A stretch of 64,000 bases of DNA, taken from an uncultured Faecalibacterium sp. (GTDB lineage Bacteria > Bacillota > Clostridia > Oscillospirales > Ruminococcaceae). The translations under genes and the position numbers were made by a program. The stretch is taken from positions 19,397-83,396 of the forward strand of contig CAKSWU010000008.1 of the NCBI GenBank assembly GCA_934513205.1. The letters are read 5' to 3'. This document shows, piece after piece, positions 9,293-18,222 of the stretch. The notes below the pieces were generated by a model that saw nothing but the letters and a program-made list of their open reading frames with translations, searched no databases and was not told where the DNA came from. Numbering within the stretch: the stretch's first letter is position 1; each line of letters begins with the position of its first letter.

Positions 9293-9580
9293 ATGCCGGA
9301 ACGAACCACCCAAAACGCCCAGACCCTGCTTTCGCCCCGCGTCCCGCGGGACACCGAGCACGAGCGCTACCACCCGGAGCTGGAGGAGGAGCTGAAGGAA
9401 TGCCTGTTTTGTCTGAAGCGCAACGAGATGATGTTTGACATGGAGGTGGACACGGATCTGATCGAGCAGCGCATCTACGAGCGGCAGGCGCTGCTGTGCC
9501 GTTACCGGTACTTACTGGCGCGCGCCCGGGAGCTGGGGCTGCATACAGTGCTGACCCGTTACCAGCCCATGGGCGTGTGA
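9293..9580 (+). CDS. Small DUF2508-like protein
   Basis: 95 residues, acidic helical protein with the pattern ELEEELKE...LIEQRIYERQALLCRYRYLLARARELGL at its C-terminal half, resembling the YaaL/DUF2508 family of unknown function. The ATG at 9293 was chosen over 9287 because AGGAGG (9281-9286) is 6 bases from it and would touch the earlier ATG. It is followed directly by the SCIFF promoter. Family assignment is by eye from length and pattern. Confidence 0.55.
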   Translation: MPERTTQNAQTLLSPRVPRDTEHERYHPELEEELKECLFCLKRNEMMFDMEVDTDLIEQRIYERQALLCRYRYLLARARELGLHTVLTRYQPMGV

Positions 9581-9600
9581 AAATGGTCTGTGAAATAATC

Positions 9601-9629
9601 TTGACAAAAGGCGCGCTGCGTGATATCCT
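9601..9629 (+). promoter_or_regulatory. SCIFF precursor promoter
   Basis: TTGACA (9601-9606), 17 bases, TATCCT (9624-9629). It begins 20 bases after the upstream stop codon. Confidence 0.75.
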
Positions 9630-9700
9630 ATTACAAGATAAAAGCGTACCGGGACGATACCCGGCGCGATAAATTTTTGAGAGTTAGAGAGGTTTCTATC

Positions 9701-9847
9701 ATGGAGCGTATCAAGACTATTGCTACTCGTGACCTGACCAAGAGCGTTAAGACCGGCGGCTGCGGCGAGTGCCAGACTTCCTGCCAGTCCGCTTGCAAGA
9801 CCTCCTGCGGCGTGGCTAACCAGCAGTGCGAGAACAGCAACAAGTAA
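9701..9847 (+). CDS. SCIFF six-cysteine ranthipeptide precursor
   Basis: A 48-residue peptide with a charged leader (MERIKTIATRDLTKSV, residues 1-16) and a core containing exactly six cysteines in about 24 residues (GGCGEC, TSC, SAC, TSC, QQC). This matches the SCIFF family (six cysteines in forty-five), a ribosomally made peptide whose cysteines are joined to other residues by thioether bonds. The maturase is the next gene. The ATG at 9701 has GAGAGG about 10 bases upstream. A longer in-frame reading from 9620 overlaps the promoter and is not preferred. The biological role of the mature peptide is unknown. Confidence 0.93.
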   Translation: MERIKTIATRDLTKSVKTGGCGECQTSCQSACKTSCGVANQQCENSNK

Positions 9848-9861
9848 TTTCTGCAAACCTT

Positions 9862-9890
9862 ATGCCGCCTTTGCCGGGCGGCATTTTTTT
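9862..9890 (+). terminator. Terminator/attenuator between SCIFF precursor and maturase
   Basis: Perfect 8-bp stem (9862-9869 with 9877-9884), 7-base loop, then seven T residues. No promoter is visible between it and the maturase, so partial readthrough probably sets a high precursor-to-enzyme ratio. Confidence 0.8.
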
Positions 9891-9914
9891 GTGTAATCTG
9901 GAATGGAGTGTAAA

Positions 9915-11366
9915 ATGGTACATCAGTATCAATTGAACGGTTATAACATCGTGCTGGACACCTGCAGCGGCTCGGTGCACGTTGTGGACGAGGTGGCTTA
10001 CGATGTCATCGCCATGTACCCGGAGCATACCGCAGACGAGATCGTTGCCGCCATGCTGGCAAAGTACGGCAGCCGCCCGGACGTGACCGAGGAGGATCTG
10101 CGCCAGTGCATCGACGATGTGACCAGCCTGAAGGAAAACGGCAAGCTGTGGAGCCCGGATGTCTATAAGGACATGGCTTTCGACTTCAAGAACCGCAACA
10201 CCGTGGTAAAGGCGCTGTGCCTGCACGTTGCCCATAGCTGCAACCTGAGCTGCTCTTACTGCTTTGCCTCACAGGGACGCTACCACGGCGACCGCGCCCT
10301 GATGAGCTTTGAGGTGGGCAAGCGCGCCATGGACTTCCTCATCGAGAACAGCGGCACCCGCCGCAATCTGGAAGTGGACTTCTTTGGCGGTGAGCCGCTG
10401 ATGAACTTTGATATGGTCAAAAAGCTGGTGGCCTACTGCCGCGAGCAGGAGAAGATCCATAACAAGAACTTCCGCTTTACCATGACCACCAACGGTATGC
10501 TCATTGATGACGACGTTATCGACTTCTGCAACAAGGAGTGCCACAACGTGGTGCTGAGTCTGGACGGCCGCAAGGAGGTCAACGACCGCTTCCGCGTGGA
10601 CTGCGCAGGCAACGGCAGCTACGACCGCATCGTGCCCAAGTTCCAGGAGTTCGTCAAGAAGCGCGGCGACAAGAACTACTATATGCGCGGCACCTATACC
10701 CACTTTAACACCGACTTCACCAACGATATCTTCCACATGGCAGACCTTGGCTTTACCGAGCTGAGCATGGAGCCGGTGGTCTGCGACCCCAGCGACCCCA
10801 GTGCCCTGACCGAGGCCGACCTGCCCATCCTGAAGGAGCAGTACGAGATCCTTGCCAAGGAGATGATCAAGCGCGACCGCGAGGGCAGAGGTTTTACCTT
10901 CTACCACTACATGATCGACCTGACCGGCGGCCCCTGCATCTATAAGCGCATCTCCGGCTGCGGCTCCGGCACCGAGTACATGGCGGTTACCCCTTGGGGC
11001 GACTTGTACCCCTGCCACCAGTTCGTGGGCGACCCCAAGTACCTGCTGGGCGATATCTGGAAGGGTGTTACCAACACCGCCGTGCGGGATGAGTTTAAGC
11101 ACTGCAATGCCTATGCCCGCAAGGAGTGCCAGGACTGCTGGGCAAAGCTGTATTGCTCTGGCGGCTGCGCTGCCAACTCCTACCACGCCACCGGCAGCAT
11201 TACCGGTGTGTACGAGTACGGCTGCGAGCTGTTCAAAAAGCGTATGGAGTGCGCCATTATGATCAAGGTTGCGGAGAATCAGGAACTGGCTGCCAAGGGC
11301 ATCGAGGTGCCCATTGAGCTGGGCTCCACCTGCAACGCCTGCGCTGATGGCGAAGCCTGCGAATGA
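9915..11366 (+). CDS. SCIFF maturase, radical SAM/SPASM thioether-forming enzyme
   Basis: 483 residues. The first about 85 residues look like a PqqD-type precursor recognition domain. The radical SAM cluster motif CNLSCSYC begins at about residue 109 and FFGGEP follows at about 155. The C-terminal SPASM region contains many cysteines (CGSG, YPC, CNAYARKECQDCWAKLYCSGGC) for two auxiliary Fe-S clusters. It uses SAM to form Cys thioether links in the upstream peptide. The ATG at 9915 is favoured over 9903 because GGAG lies 6 bases before it. The stop overlaps the next start by 4 bases. Confidence 0.93.
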   Translation: MVHQYQLNGYNIVLDTCSGSVHVVDEVAYDVIAMYPEHTADEIVAAMLAKYGSRPDVTEEDLRQCIDDVTSLKENGKLWSPDVYKDMAFDFKNRNTVVKALCLHVAHSCNLSCSYCFASQGRYHGDRALMSFEVGKRAMDFLIENSGTRRNLEVDFFGGEPLMNFDMVKKLVAYCREQEKIHNKNFRFTMTTNGMLIDDDVIDFCNKECHNVVLSLDGRKEVNDRFRVDCAGNGSYDRIVPKFQEFVKKRGDKNYYMRGTYTHFNTDFTNDIFHMADLGFTELSMEPVVCDPSDPSALTEADLPILKEQYEILAKEMIKRDREGRGFTFYHYMIDLTGGPCIYKRISGCGSGTEYMAVTPWGDLYPCHQFVGDPKYLLGDIWKGVTNTAVRDEFKHCNAYARKECQDCWAKLYCSGGCAANSYHATGSITGVYEYGCELFKKRMECAIMIKVAENQELAAKGIEVPIELGSTCNACADGEACE

Positions 11367-12781
11367 GCATGACCACTCCCATCGTGGATTTTGTGCGCAG
11401 CTATGCACAGTCCGGTGTTTCACGGCTGCACATGCCCGGGCACAAGGGACAGAGCCTGCTGGGCTTTGAGCCGTTGGACATCACAGAGATCAAAGGTGCC
11501 GACGAACTGTACGAAGCAGACGGCATCATTGCTGAAAGCGAGGCCAACGCCACCCGGCTGTTTGGCACGGCGCACAGCTATTACAGCACCGAGGGCTCGT
11601 CTCAGTGCATCCGTGCCATGCTGTTTCTGGCGATGCAAGGTGCACTGCAAAGCGGCAAGCGCCCGGTGCTGCTGGCGGCCCGCAACGCCCACAAGGCGCT
11701 GCTGTATGCGGCGGCGCTGCTGGATTTTGACATCCAATGGCTGTGGCCTGCGCCGGAAGATGCCGGAACGCTGTGCAGCTGTCCCGTTTCTGCTGCAAAA
11801 TTGACCGAAACACTTTTTGCCCTGCGCCAGCAGGGACGGGCCGCATTCGGAGTCTACCTCACCAGTCCGGACTATCTGGGCGGCAGGCAGAACATTGCTG
11901 CGCTGGCAATGGTGTGCAAGGAGAACGGCGTGCCGCTTCTGGTGGATAATGCCCATGGAGCGTATCTGCGGTTTCTGCCCGGAGGCAGTCAGCATCCCAT
12001 TGCGCTGGGGGCAGCCATGTGCTGCGATTCTGCCCATAAAACCCTGCCGGCGGTCACCGGCGGAGCGTATCTGCATCTTGGACCGGATGCACCGATTCAG
12101 GACGAGGCCGCAGTACGCGGTGCGCTGGCGCTGTTTGGCTCTACCAGCCCGTCTTACCTGATCCTGCAATCGCTGGACGCCTGCAATGCGCAGTTGGCAG
12201 GAGACTGGCCCCGGCGGCTGCAGCAGTGCTGTGATGCCCTGACCACACTGCGTCGGGAGCTGAATGCGCAGGCAGCGGAAAGGCACTGCCCGGTCCCGCT
12301 GGTGCGGGAAAGCGAGCCGTTGAAGATCACGCTGGACGCTGCCGCTCTGGGACGGAACGGTGCGGAGCTGGCTGACCTTCTGCGTGCTGCACAAATCGAG
12401 TGCGAGTATGCGGATCCGCGTTATGTGGTCCTGATGTTCACCCCGGAAAATCCCCGCCTGGACTACGAACGCCTGACCGCCGCGCTGTGCACAGAACTGC
12501 AGAAGCTGCCCCAGAACCTGCCGCAGCCTGTACAGGGCGCCAGTGGATTTGTTCAACTGGAGCAGCAGTGCAGGGCGCGATGCTCCATCCGGCAGGCAGT
12601 GTTTGCCCCGCAGGAGGTCCTTCCGGCAGAGCAGGCGCTGGGGCGCATCTGTGCCATGCCTACGGTATCCTGCCCGCCCGCGATCCCGATCGTTGTCAGC
12701 GGCGAAGAAGTCACGGCTGCCGCACAGAAATTGATGCGGCAGTATCATGTGCAGACCCTTTCGGTCCTGCGGGAGAAATAA
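11363..12781 (+). CDS. Orn/Lys/Arg decarboxylase-like PLP enzyme
   Basis: 472 residues, fold type I PLP enzyme resembling the short SpeA/YaaO group. The N-terminus carries the typical LHMPGHKG motif (about residues 20-27) and the likely PLP lysine is in DSAHKTLP (about 215-222), followed by a small C-terminal domain. It overlaps the SCIFF maturase by 4 bases (ATGA), so both are translated from one message. A role as amino acid decarboxylase (polyamine branch) is the family expectation; whether it is linked to peptide maturation is unknown. Confidence 0.85.
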   Translation: MSMTTPIVDFVRSYAQSGVSRLHMPGHKGQSLLGFEPLDITEIKGADELYEADGIIAESEANATRLFGTAHSYYSTEGSSQCIRAMLFLAMQGALQSGKRPVLLAARNAHKALLYAAALLDFDIQWLWPAPEDAGTLCSCPVSAAKLTETLFALRQQGRAAFGVYLTSPDYLGGRQNIAALAMVCKENGVPLLVDNAHGAYLRFLPGGSQHPIALGAAMCCDSAHKTLPAVTGGAYLHLGPDAPIQDEAAVRGALALFGSTSPSYLILQSLDACNAQLAGDWPRRLQQCCDALTTLRRELNAQAAERHCPVPLVRESEPLKITLDAAALGRNGAELADLLRAAQIECEYADPRYVVLMFTPENPRLDYERLTAALCTELQKLPQNLPQPVQGASGFVQLEQQCRARCSIRQAVFAPQEVLPAEQALGRICAMPTVSCPPAIPIVVSGEEVTAAAQKLMRQYHVQTLSVLREK

Positions 12782-12788
12782 AGCCTTC

Positions 12789-12825
12789 AAAGAGCACGAT
12801 GTTATACAGCATCGTGCTCTTTTTG
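12789..12825 (+). terminator. Terminator after decarboxylase
   Basis: 11-bp perfect stem around an 8-base loop (12791-12820) with a T tail; ends the SCIFF-maturase-decarboxylase unit. Confidence 0.85.
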
Positions 12826-12890
12826 AGTCTATTTCCGCAGCAACGTGCATACCTTTCAGATAGAAACGGACAGGGAAAGGAGCACACTGC

Positions 12891-14411
12891 ATGGAACTGA
12901 AGATCTTTCGGGACACCCTGCCGCAGGCCGGTGCAGACTGCACCGCCAAGGCGGAGCTCCCGCTGGAGACCGAGATCCTGATCTCGGACTATCTGCCGCC
13001 GGTGTTCAAGCTGGTCAAGTGCTTTGCAAAGCCGGTGGTGCTGCAAAAGCAGCTGCAGCCCGGACGGCTGACGCTGGAGGGCTATCTGCGCTGCACGGCA
13101 TTTTATCAGGGCGAAGGGGATGCCGGACTGTGCCAAACGGAACAGAAGCTGCCCTTTTCCCGGCAGCTGGAGGTGCCGGATGCTCCCTACACTTCGTGGA
13201 TGGCCATGGTGGAGGGACAGACTGAATATCTGAACTGCCGTGCAGTCACGCCCCGCCGCATCGAAGTCCGCGGCGCATTCGGCCTTCTCGTGACATTGCG
13301 CACGCAGCACCAGACCGAGGTGATCACCGCGCTGGCAGATGGAGGCATCGAGCAGCGGCTGCAGACTCTCAGCGGCGTGCGCAGCGCGGCTGTGGTGGAA
13401 AAGCTTGTGGCAGCAGAAGGCGAACTGCTGTTTGCCAAGCCGCCGGCAGCAGTGCTGGACATCACGGGGAACGCCTCGGTGCGGGAGGTGAAGCTCCTGT
13501 CCGGGAAAGCGGTGGTCAAGGGCGAGATCCGGGTCCAGTGTGCATGGAGAGCAGAAGGGGAGACATCTCTGCAAAATCAGGCCGCCGCACTACCCTTCCA
13601 ACAGGTCGTGGACATGAACGGCGTCACAGAGGATTGCAAATGTCTCTGCGTGCTGGAGCCTGTGGGGTTCACCCTTACAGAAGGAGAACAGGATACGGAA
13701 AGTCAGTTGACGGCAAGCGTCCTGATGCATCTGCATGCGTGGCGTCCGTTCCAGCTGCAGACTGTATCCGATGCCTTCTCCACACAGTTTGAGACACGCA
13801 TCACAGCCCAGCCCACGGCGGTGGAACAACTGGTCTGTATGCTGAATGAGACATCGACCGCCACCGTCTCGGGCCCTCTGCCGGATGCGGGAGCACAGCT
13901 GCGCGCCTGCTTTGTGTCTTATGGCCCGGTTCAGGCCGTCATGGCAGAGGATGGCGGGGTGCTTGTTGCCCGGGCAGTTGCTACGGCACTGGCAGAAAAC
14001 AGCCTTGGTGAGCTGGAAAGCTACGAAAAGACCATGGAGTTCCGTTTTCCGCTGGCGGCAGACAATCTGCAGGACGCACAGCTTTCGGCAGAATGCTGGC
14101 TGACCACCGAGAACGTACAATGCAGCTGCAGCGGCGGCACACTGGAAGTCACTGTGACTGCCCGGGCAGAAGGGGCGGTGCTCTGCCGCAGAGTCCGCAA
14201 TGGCATTGGGTCTATCGAGCTGGGAGATGCTTTGACCGTCCCGGACCCGGAGGTCTCGCTGCGCATCTATTATGCGCAGCCCGGAGAAGAGCTGTTTTCC
14301 ATCGCCCGGCGGTTCCATGTTTCGCCATCCCGGATGATGGAGGCAAACGGACTGGATGCCGGCACACAGATCTTGACACAGGCACAGCATTTTCTGATCC
14401 CTGGAGCATGA
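12891..14411 (+). CDS. DUF3794 (SPOCS) and LysM protein, SipL-like
   Basis: 506 residues. Repeated SPOCS/DUF3794-like segments fill most of the protein, and the last 45 residues form a LysM module (IYYAQPGEELFSIARRF...NGL). This architecture is that of SipL, the partner of the SpoIVA coat base in Clostridium. The ATG has GAAAGGAG about 8 bases upstream. It stands alone between two terminators. Members of the presumed source group are usually regarded as non-sporulating, so a spore role is uncertain; it may be a relic or may act at the envelope. Confidence 0.78.
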   Translation: MELKIFRDTLPQAGADCTAKAELPLETEILISDYLPPVFKLVKCFAKPVVLQKQLQPGRLTLEGYLRCTAFYQGEGDAGLCQTEQKLPFSRQLEVPDAPYTSWMAMVEGQTEYLNCRAVTPRRIEVRGAFGLLVTLRTQHQTEVITALADGGIEQRLQTLSGVRSAAVVEKLVAAEGELLFAKPPAAVLDITGNASVREVKLLSGKAVVKGEIRVQCAWRAEGETSLQNQAAALPFQQVVDMNGVTEDCKCLCVLEPVGFTLTEGEQDTESQLTASVLMHLHAWRPFQLQTVSDAFSTQFETRITAQPTAVEQLVCMLNETSTATVSGPLPDAGAQLRACFVSYGPVQAVMAEDGGVLVARAVATALAENSLGELESYEKTMEFRFPLAADNLQDAQLSAECWLTTENVQCSCSGGTLEVTVTARAEGAVLCRRVRNGIGSIELGDALTVPDPEVSLRIYYAQPGEELFSIARRFHVSPSRMMEANGLDAGTQILTQAQHFLIPGA

Positions 14412-14414
14412 GTA

Positions 14415-14459
14415 AACCGAGAACGCTGCACAGCCTTTTTGCAGCGTTCTCGGTTTTTG
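14415..14459 (+). terminator. Terminator after DUF3794-LysM gene
   Basis: Perfect 15-bp stem (14415-14429 with 14441-14455) followed by T residues. Confidence 0.88.
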
Positions 14460-14486
14460 GATGCAAAATAATTTTCCAAAGCCCTT

Positions 14487-14513
14487 TTCTCTCCCGAGAG
14501 AGAAGTGTATAAT
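14487..14513 (+). promoter_or_regulatory. azlCD promoter region with inverted repeat
   Basis: TATAAT at 14508-14513; the matching -35 region (TTTTCT) is poor. An inverted repeat TTCTCTC-CCGA-GAGAGAA occupies 14487-14504 within the spacer, where a regulator could bind. Confidence 0.5.
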
Positions 14514-14557
14514 AGATTCTGTCGTTTTGGAACAGGAAAGGAGTCGTAAAAAGAAAG

Positions 14558-15349
14558 ATGGAAACTGCAACAAAGCTCCTTAGTCCGGAGCTTGTCAATG
14601 CCAAAAAGCCTGTCTGGGCATTCAGTAAAAAAACGTTCTGCGAGGGAATGCGGGATGGCGTCCCCATCGCTCTGGGATACTTTGCCGTCTCGTTCTCACT
14701 GGGCATTGCGGCCCGCCGGGCGGGTTTCACCCCGTTTCAGGGATTTCTGGTCAGCCTGCTGAACAACGCTTCGGCGGGCGAGTATGCGGCGTTTGCCATC
14801 ATCATGGCGGATGCGACCTATCTGGAAGTCGCGGGCATCACTTTAATTGCAAACGCGCGTTATCTGCTGATGAGCTGTGCCCTGACCCAGCGGTTTGCGC
14901 CCGGGACACCCTTCTGGCACCGGCTGCTTGTTGGCTACGATGTGACGGACGAGCTGTTCGGCATCACCATTGCACGTCCGGGCAGCCTGAACCCATATTA
15001 TACCTACGGTGCCATTCTGCTGGCAGCGCCGGCTTGGGCATCCGGTACGGCCTTTGGTATCATTGCAGGCAATCTGCTGCCGCTGCGGGCGGTCAGTGCT
15101 CTGAGCGTGGCGCTGTACGGAATGTTTCTGGCAATCATCATCCCGCCGTCCCGCAAAAGCCGGGTGGTAGCAGCGCTGGTGGCGGTCAGCTTTGCACTGA
15201 GCTTTGCGTGCAGCTATCTACCGGGCATCTCGGCATTGTCGGAAGGCACCCGCACCATCCTTTTGACCGTGTTGATCTCCACTGCAGCGGCGATCCTTTT
15301 CCCGGTGCAGACCGAGTCGGAGCAGGAGGCAGCGTATGACGCACAATAA
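14558..15349 (+). CDS. azlC: AzlC family branched-chain amino acid exporter, large subunit
   Basis: 263 residues, strongly hydrophobic with six or seven membrane segments, beginning after a polar N-terminal tail of about 25 residues. The pattern CEGMRDGVPIALGYFAVSFSLG is typical of the AzlC family, which with the small AzlD subunit exports branched-chain amino acids or related compounds. The reading frame overlaps azlD by 14 bases, showing translational coupling. The inverted repeat in its promoter suggests regulation. Confidence 0.88.
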   Translation: METATKLLSPELVNAKKPVWAFSKKTFCEGMRDGVPIALGYFAVSFSLGIAARRAGFTPFQGFLVSLLNNASAGEYAAFAIIMADATYLEVAGITLIANARYLLMSCALTQRFAPGTPFWHRLLVGYDVTDELFGITIARPGSLNPYYTYGAILLAAPAWASGTAFGIIAGNLLPLRAVSALSVALYGMFLAIIIPPSRKSRVVAALVAVSFALSFACSYLPGISALSEGTRTILLTVLISTAAAILFPVQTESEQEAAYDAQ

Positions 15350-15641
15350 CTACATCTATATTGCGGTGATGGCACTGGTCTCCTATGCCATCCGTATCCT
15401 GCCACTGACCCTGATCCGGAAGCCCATCCGGAACCGTTTCATTCAGTCGTTTCTGTATTATGTGCCGTATGTGACGCTGGCAGTGATGACCTTCCCGGCA
15501 ATCATCAATGCCACCCAAAGCCCGGCAGCCGGTGCTGTGGCACTGGTGGTGGGCATTGCCGCAGCGTGGTTCGGCGCAAGCCTGTTCCAGGTGTCCGTTG
15601 CCTGTTGTGCCGTTGTGTTCGTTCTGGAGCTTTTTCTGTGA
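15336..15641 (+). CDS. azlD: AzlD family branched-chain amino acid exporter, small subunit
   Basis: 101 residues with three or four hydrophobic segments and a conserved RILPLTLIRKP region near residue 20-32, as in AzlD. It forms the exporter with AzlC encoded immediately upstream (14-base overlap). Confidence 0.87.
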   Translation: MTHNNYIYIAVMALVSYAIRILPLTLIRKPIRNRFIQSFLYYVPYVTLAVMTFPAIINATQSPAAGAVALVVGIAAAWFGASLFQVSVACCAVVFVLELFL

Positions 15642-15704
15642 ATGATTCCTGCGGGCAACCAAAAAATCGCGCGTTCACAGTCCTGCGAGAAAGGAGCATT
15701 TCCA

Positions 15705-16547
15705 ATGAAAAAGGTCCTTGTTACCGGGGCAGGCGGCTTTGTCGGCTCCCGCATCCTTCAGCAGTGGAGCGGTTCCTATGTACTGTGCACCGCACCCAAG
15801 GGCTTTTTTGCGGCGGCAAAGAAAGACGAAGTCTGTGCGCTGGTCGAGACGCTGCATCCGGATGTCATCCTTCATACGGCGGCGCTTTCAGATACCGGTT
15901 TCTGCGCACAGCATCCGGAACAGGCATACCGTGCCAATGTGGAACTGCCTCTCTGGCTGGCAGAAGCAGCGCAGCAGACCGGTGCCAAGCTGGTAGCGTT
16001 CAGTTCGGACCAGGTCTATGCCGGAACTACTCTGCGCGGTCCGCTGCCGGAAACAATGATCCTTCAACCGTCCAACCTTTACGGACGGTACAAACTGGAA
16101 GCGGAGCAGCGGGTGCTGGAGTGCTGCCCGGACTCGGTCCACCTGCGGGCCTCCTGGATGTATGATCTCCCGGGCTACGGGCTGCCCATCCGAGGAAATC
16201 TGCCGCTGAATCTTCTCCGCGCTGCACTGCGTGGGGAAACGGTGTGCTTTTCCCGGAACGATTACCGCGGTGTGACCTACGTCAGGCAGGTAGTAGAGAA
16301 CCTGAAACGTGTACTGGAACTTCCCGGCGGGGTGTACAACTTCGGCAGTGGAAACGATGCGGATATGATCCGGACTGTCCGGCAGTTTGCCGATGCAATG
16401 GGCATTTCTGTGAACGTAGAGGAAGCAGACTGGAGCCGGAACCTTGTGATGGACAGCAAAAAACTGGAACGCGCAGGGATTCGGTTCGACACCACCCGGC
16501 ATGGGATCCTGCGCTGCCTGCGCGACTATGGTTTTCTGCAGCCGTAA
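15705..16547 (+). CDS. RmlD-like NAD(P)-dependent sugar reductase/epimerase
   Basis: 280 residues, short-chain dehydrogenase of the extended type. The N-terminal GAGGFVGS nucleotide motif (residues 8-15), the FSSDQVY strand and the YGRYK catalytic Tyr-x3-Lys pattern are visible. It resembles dTDP-4-dehydrorhamnose reductase (RmlD) but no rhamnose genes are nearby, so the substrate is unknown. The ATG at 15705 has AAAGGAG 8 bases upstream. It lies 63 bases after azlD and may be cotranscribed. Confidence 0.75.
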   Translation: MKKVLVTGAGGFVGSRILQQWSGSYVLCTAPKGFFAAAKKDEVCALVETLHPDVILHTAALSDTGFCAQHPEQAYRANVELPLWLAEAAQQTGAKLVAFSSDQVYAGTTLRGPLPETMILQPSNLYGRYKLEAEQRVLECCPDSVHLRASWMYDLPGYGLPIRGNLPLNLLRAALRGETVCFSRNDYRGVTYVRQVVENLKRVLELPGGVYNFGSGNDADMIRTVRQFADAMGISVNVEEADWSRNLVMDSKKLERAGIRFDTTRHGILRCLRDYGFLQP

Positions 16548-16722
16548 AATTTCCGTATCGCACAAAATTCCGACAAAATGAAACGAAAAAGCAGGAAAAA
16601 CTGTGCGAAATCCAGCCAGAACAGGGCGGAAAACTACACGGTGTTTCTGCTTTTTTCTGTTGTTTGAGGGAGAACAGCCCCCGGAAAGGACGGCAACGAT
16701 CCTGCATAAAAGTCATACTTAT

Positions 16723-16751
16723 TTTACAAGGCCCGGCAAGTCTGTTATAAT
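16723..16751 (+). promoter_or_regulatory. Promoter of purine permease gene
   Basis: TTTACA (16723-16728), 17 bases, perfect TATAAT (16746-16751), about 65 bases before the start. The 16548-16722 stretch otherwise shows only a distant inverted repeat (16558-16564 with 16602-16608) and no supported gene. Confidence 0.8.
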
Positions 16752-16818
16752 GGGTCCGCTTTTTGCAAAGCGACCGAAAAACATAAAAATCGTATCAAGA
16801 CTGAGGAGAGTGGAACAT

Positions 16819-18216
16819 TTGAAGGAAGTCAAACTCGAAGAGTCGGCGTATCAGTTCGGCGGCAAAATGTCCCTGAAGCAGGCGATCCCGCTGGGTCTGC
16901 AGCATGTCTGCGCCATGTTCGTGGGCAACCTGACCCCGCTGCTGATCATCACCAGTGCCTGCGGCATTGCAGGCGGTGAGTTCGCAGATCTGCAGGTCAC
17001 GCTGCTGCAAAGCGCCATGTTCGTTGCCGGTGTGGTCACGCTGGTGCAGCTGTTCACCATCGGGCCGGTGGGCGGCGGCGTGCCTATCATCATGGGTACC
17101 AGCTCCGGTTTCATCGGCGTGTTCAACAGCGTCGTTGGGACGATGGGCGGCGGTGTGCTGGCCTATGGCGCGATCATGGGTGCGTCCATCATCGGCGGCA
17201 TCTTTGAAAGCGTGCTGGGCTTCTTCCTCAAGCCGCTGCGCAGATTTTTCCCGCCGGTCGTCACCGGAACGGTGGTGCTTTCCATCGGTCTTTCGCTGAT
17301 CTCGGTGGGCATCAACTCCTTTGGCGGCGGCAACAACGCCAAGGACTTCGGCTCTGTGGAAAATCTGCTTCTGGCACTGTTTGTGCTGGTGGTCATTCTG
17401 TTCTTCAAGCATTGGACCACCGGTTTCCTCAGTTCTTCTGCGATCCTCATCGGCATTCTGGCAGGTTACATCGCAGCTTTCGTCATGGGAATGGTGCTGC
17501 CTACCACCGGCGTTACCGCCGAGGGTGTGGAGTTTACCAAAGCATGGGTGCTGAACTGGAGCAAAGTGGCACAGGCTTCCTGGTTTGCCATGCCCAAACT
17601 GATGCCGGTCAAGATCGTGTTTGATGCCCGGGCTATCCTGCCGGTGCTCATCATGTTCATCGTCACTGCCGTGGAGACGGTGGGCGATATCTCCGGCGTG
17701 ATGGAGGGCGGCATGAACCGCGAGCCCTCTGATAAGGAGCTGTCCGGCGGCATCATCTGTGACGGTCTTGGCTCCACCTTTGCAGCCCTGTTCGGCGTGC
17801 TGCCCAACACCTCGTTCAGTCAGAATGTGGGTCTGGTGGCGATGACCAAGGTGGTCAACCGCATGGCGCTGGCTTCCGGCGCTGTGTTCCTGATCCTGTG
17901 CGGACTGATCCCCAAGCTGGGCGCGCTGATCTCCATCATGCCGCAGGCCGTTCTGGGCGGCGCTGCCGTTATGATGTTCTCGTCCATCGTGGTCAGCGGC
18001 ATCCAGCTGATCACAAAGGAGAAGATGACCCCGCGCCATCTGACCATCGTGTCTGTGGCACTGGGTGTGGGCTACGGCATGGGTGCCAACAGTGGTATTC
18101 TGGCAAACGCTCCGCAGGCATTCCAGCTGATCTGCGGTGAGTCCGGCATCGTTCCGGCTGCCTTTGTGGCGATCCTTCTGAACGTCCTGCTGCCCAAAAA
18201 CGATCGCGCAGAATAA
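16819..18216 (+). CDS. NCS2 family xanthine/uracil permease
   Basis: 465 residues, about 12-14 membrane segments, of the nucleobase:cation symporter-2 family. The N-terminus (MSLKQAIPLGLQHVCAMF) and the mid-protein TAVETVGDISG signature are typical. It probably imports xanthine, uric acid or another purine. No ATG fits: the likely start is TTG at 16819 with GAGGAGAG about 9 bases upstream; the upstream ATG at 16603 precedes the promoter. Its position at the head of the molybdenum hydroxylase locus suggests it supplies that enzyme's substrate. Confidence 0.88.
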   Translation: MKEVKLEESAYQFGGKMSLKQAIPLGLQHVCAMFVGNLTPLLIITSACGIAGGEFADLQVTLLQSAMFVAGVVTLVQLFTIGPVGGGVPIIMGTSSGFIGVFNSVVGTMGGGVLAYGAIMGASIIGGIFESVLGFFLKPLRRFFPPVVTGTVVLSIGLSLISVGINSFGGGNNAKDFGSVENLLLALFVLVVILFFKHWTTGFLSSSAILIGILAGYIAAFVMGMVLPTTGVTAEGVEFTKAWVLNWSKVAQASWFAMPKLMPVKIVFDARAILPVLIMFIVTAVETVGDISGVMEGGMNREPSDKELSGGIICDGLGSTFAALFGVLPNTSFSQNVGLVAMTKVVNRMALASGAVFLILCGLIPKLGALISIMPQAVLGGAAVMMFSSIVVSGIQLITKEKMTPRHLTIVSVALGVGYGMGANSGILANAPQAFQLICGESGIVPAAFVAILLNVLLPKNDRAE

Positions 18217-18222
18217 GCTTTA

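Noticed and set aside
9620..9700. A longer SCIFF precursor starting at 9620
   Set aside because: That start lies within the predicted promoter and has no ribosome site; the ATG at 9701 fits the family.
16548..16818. A purine riboswitch before the permease gene
   Set aside because: The predicted leader is only about 60 bases and shows no three-way-junction pattern.
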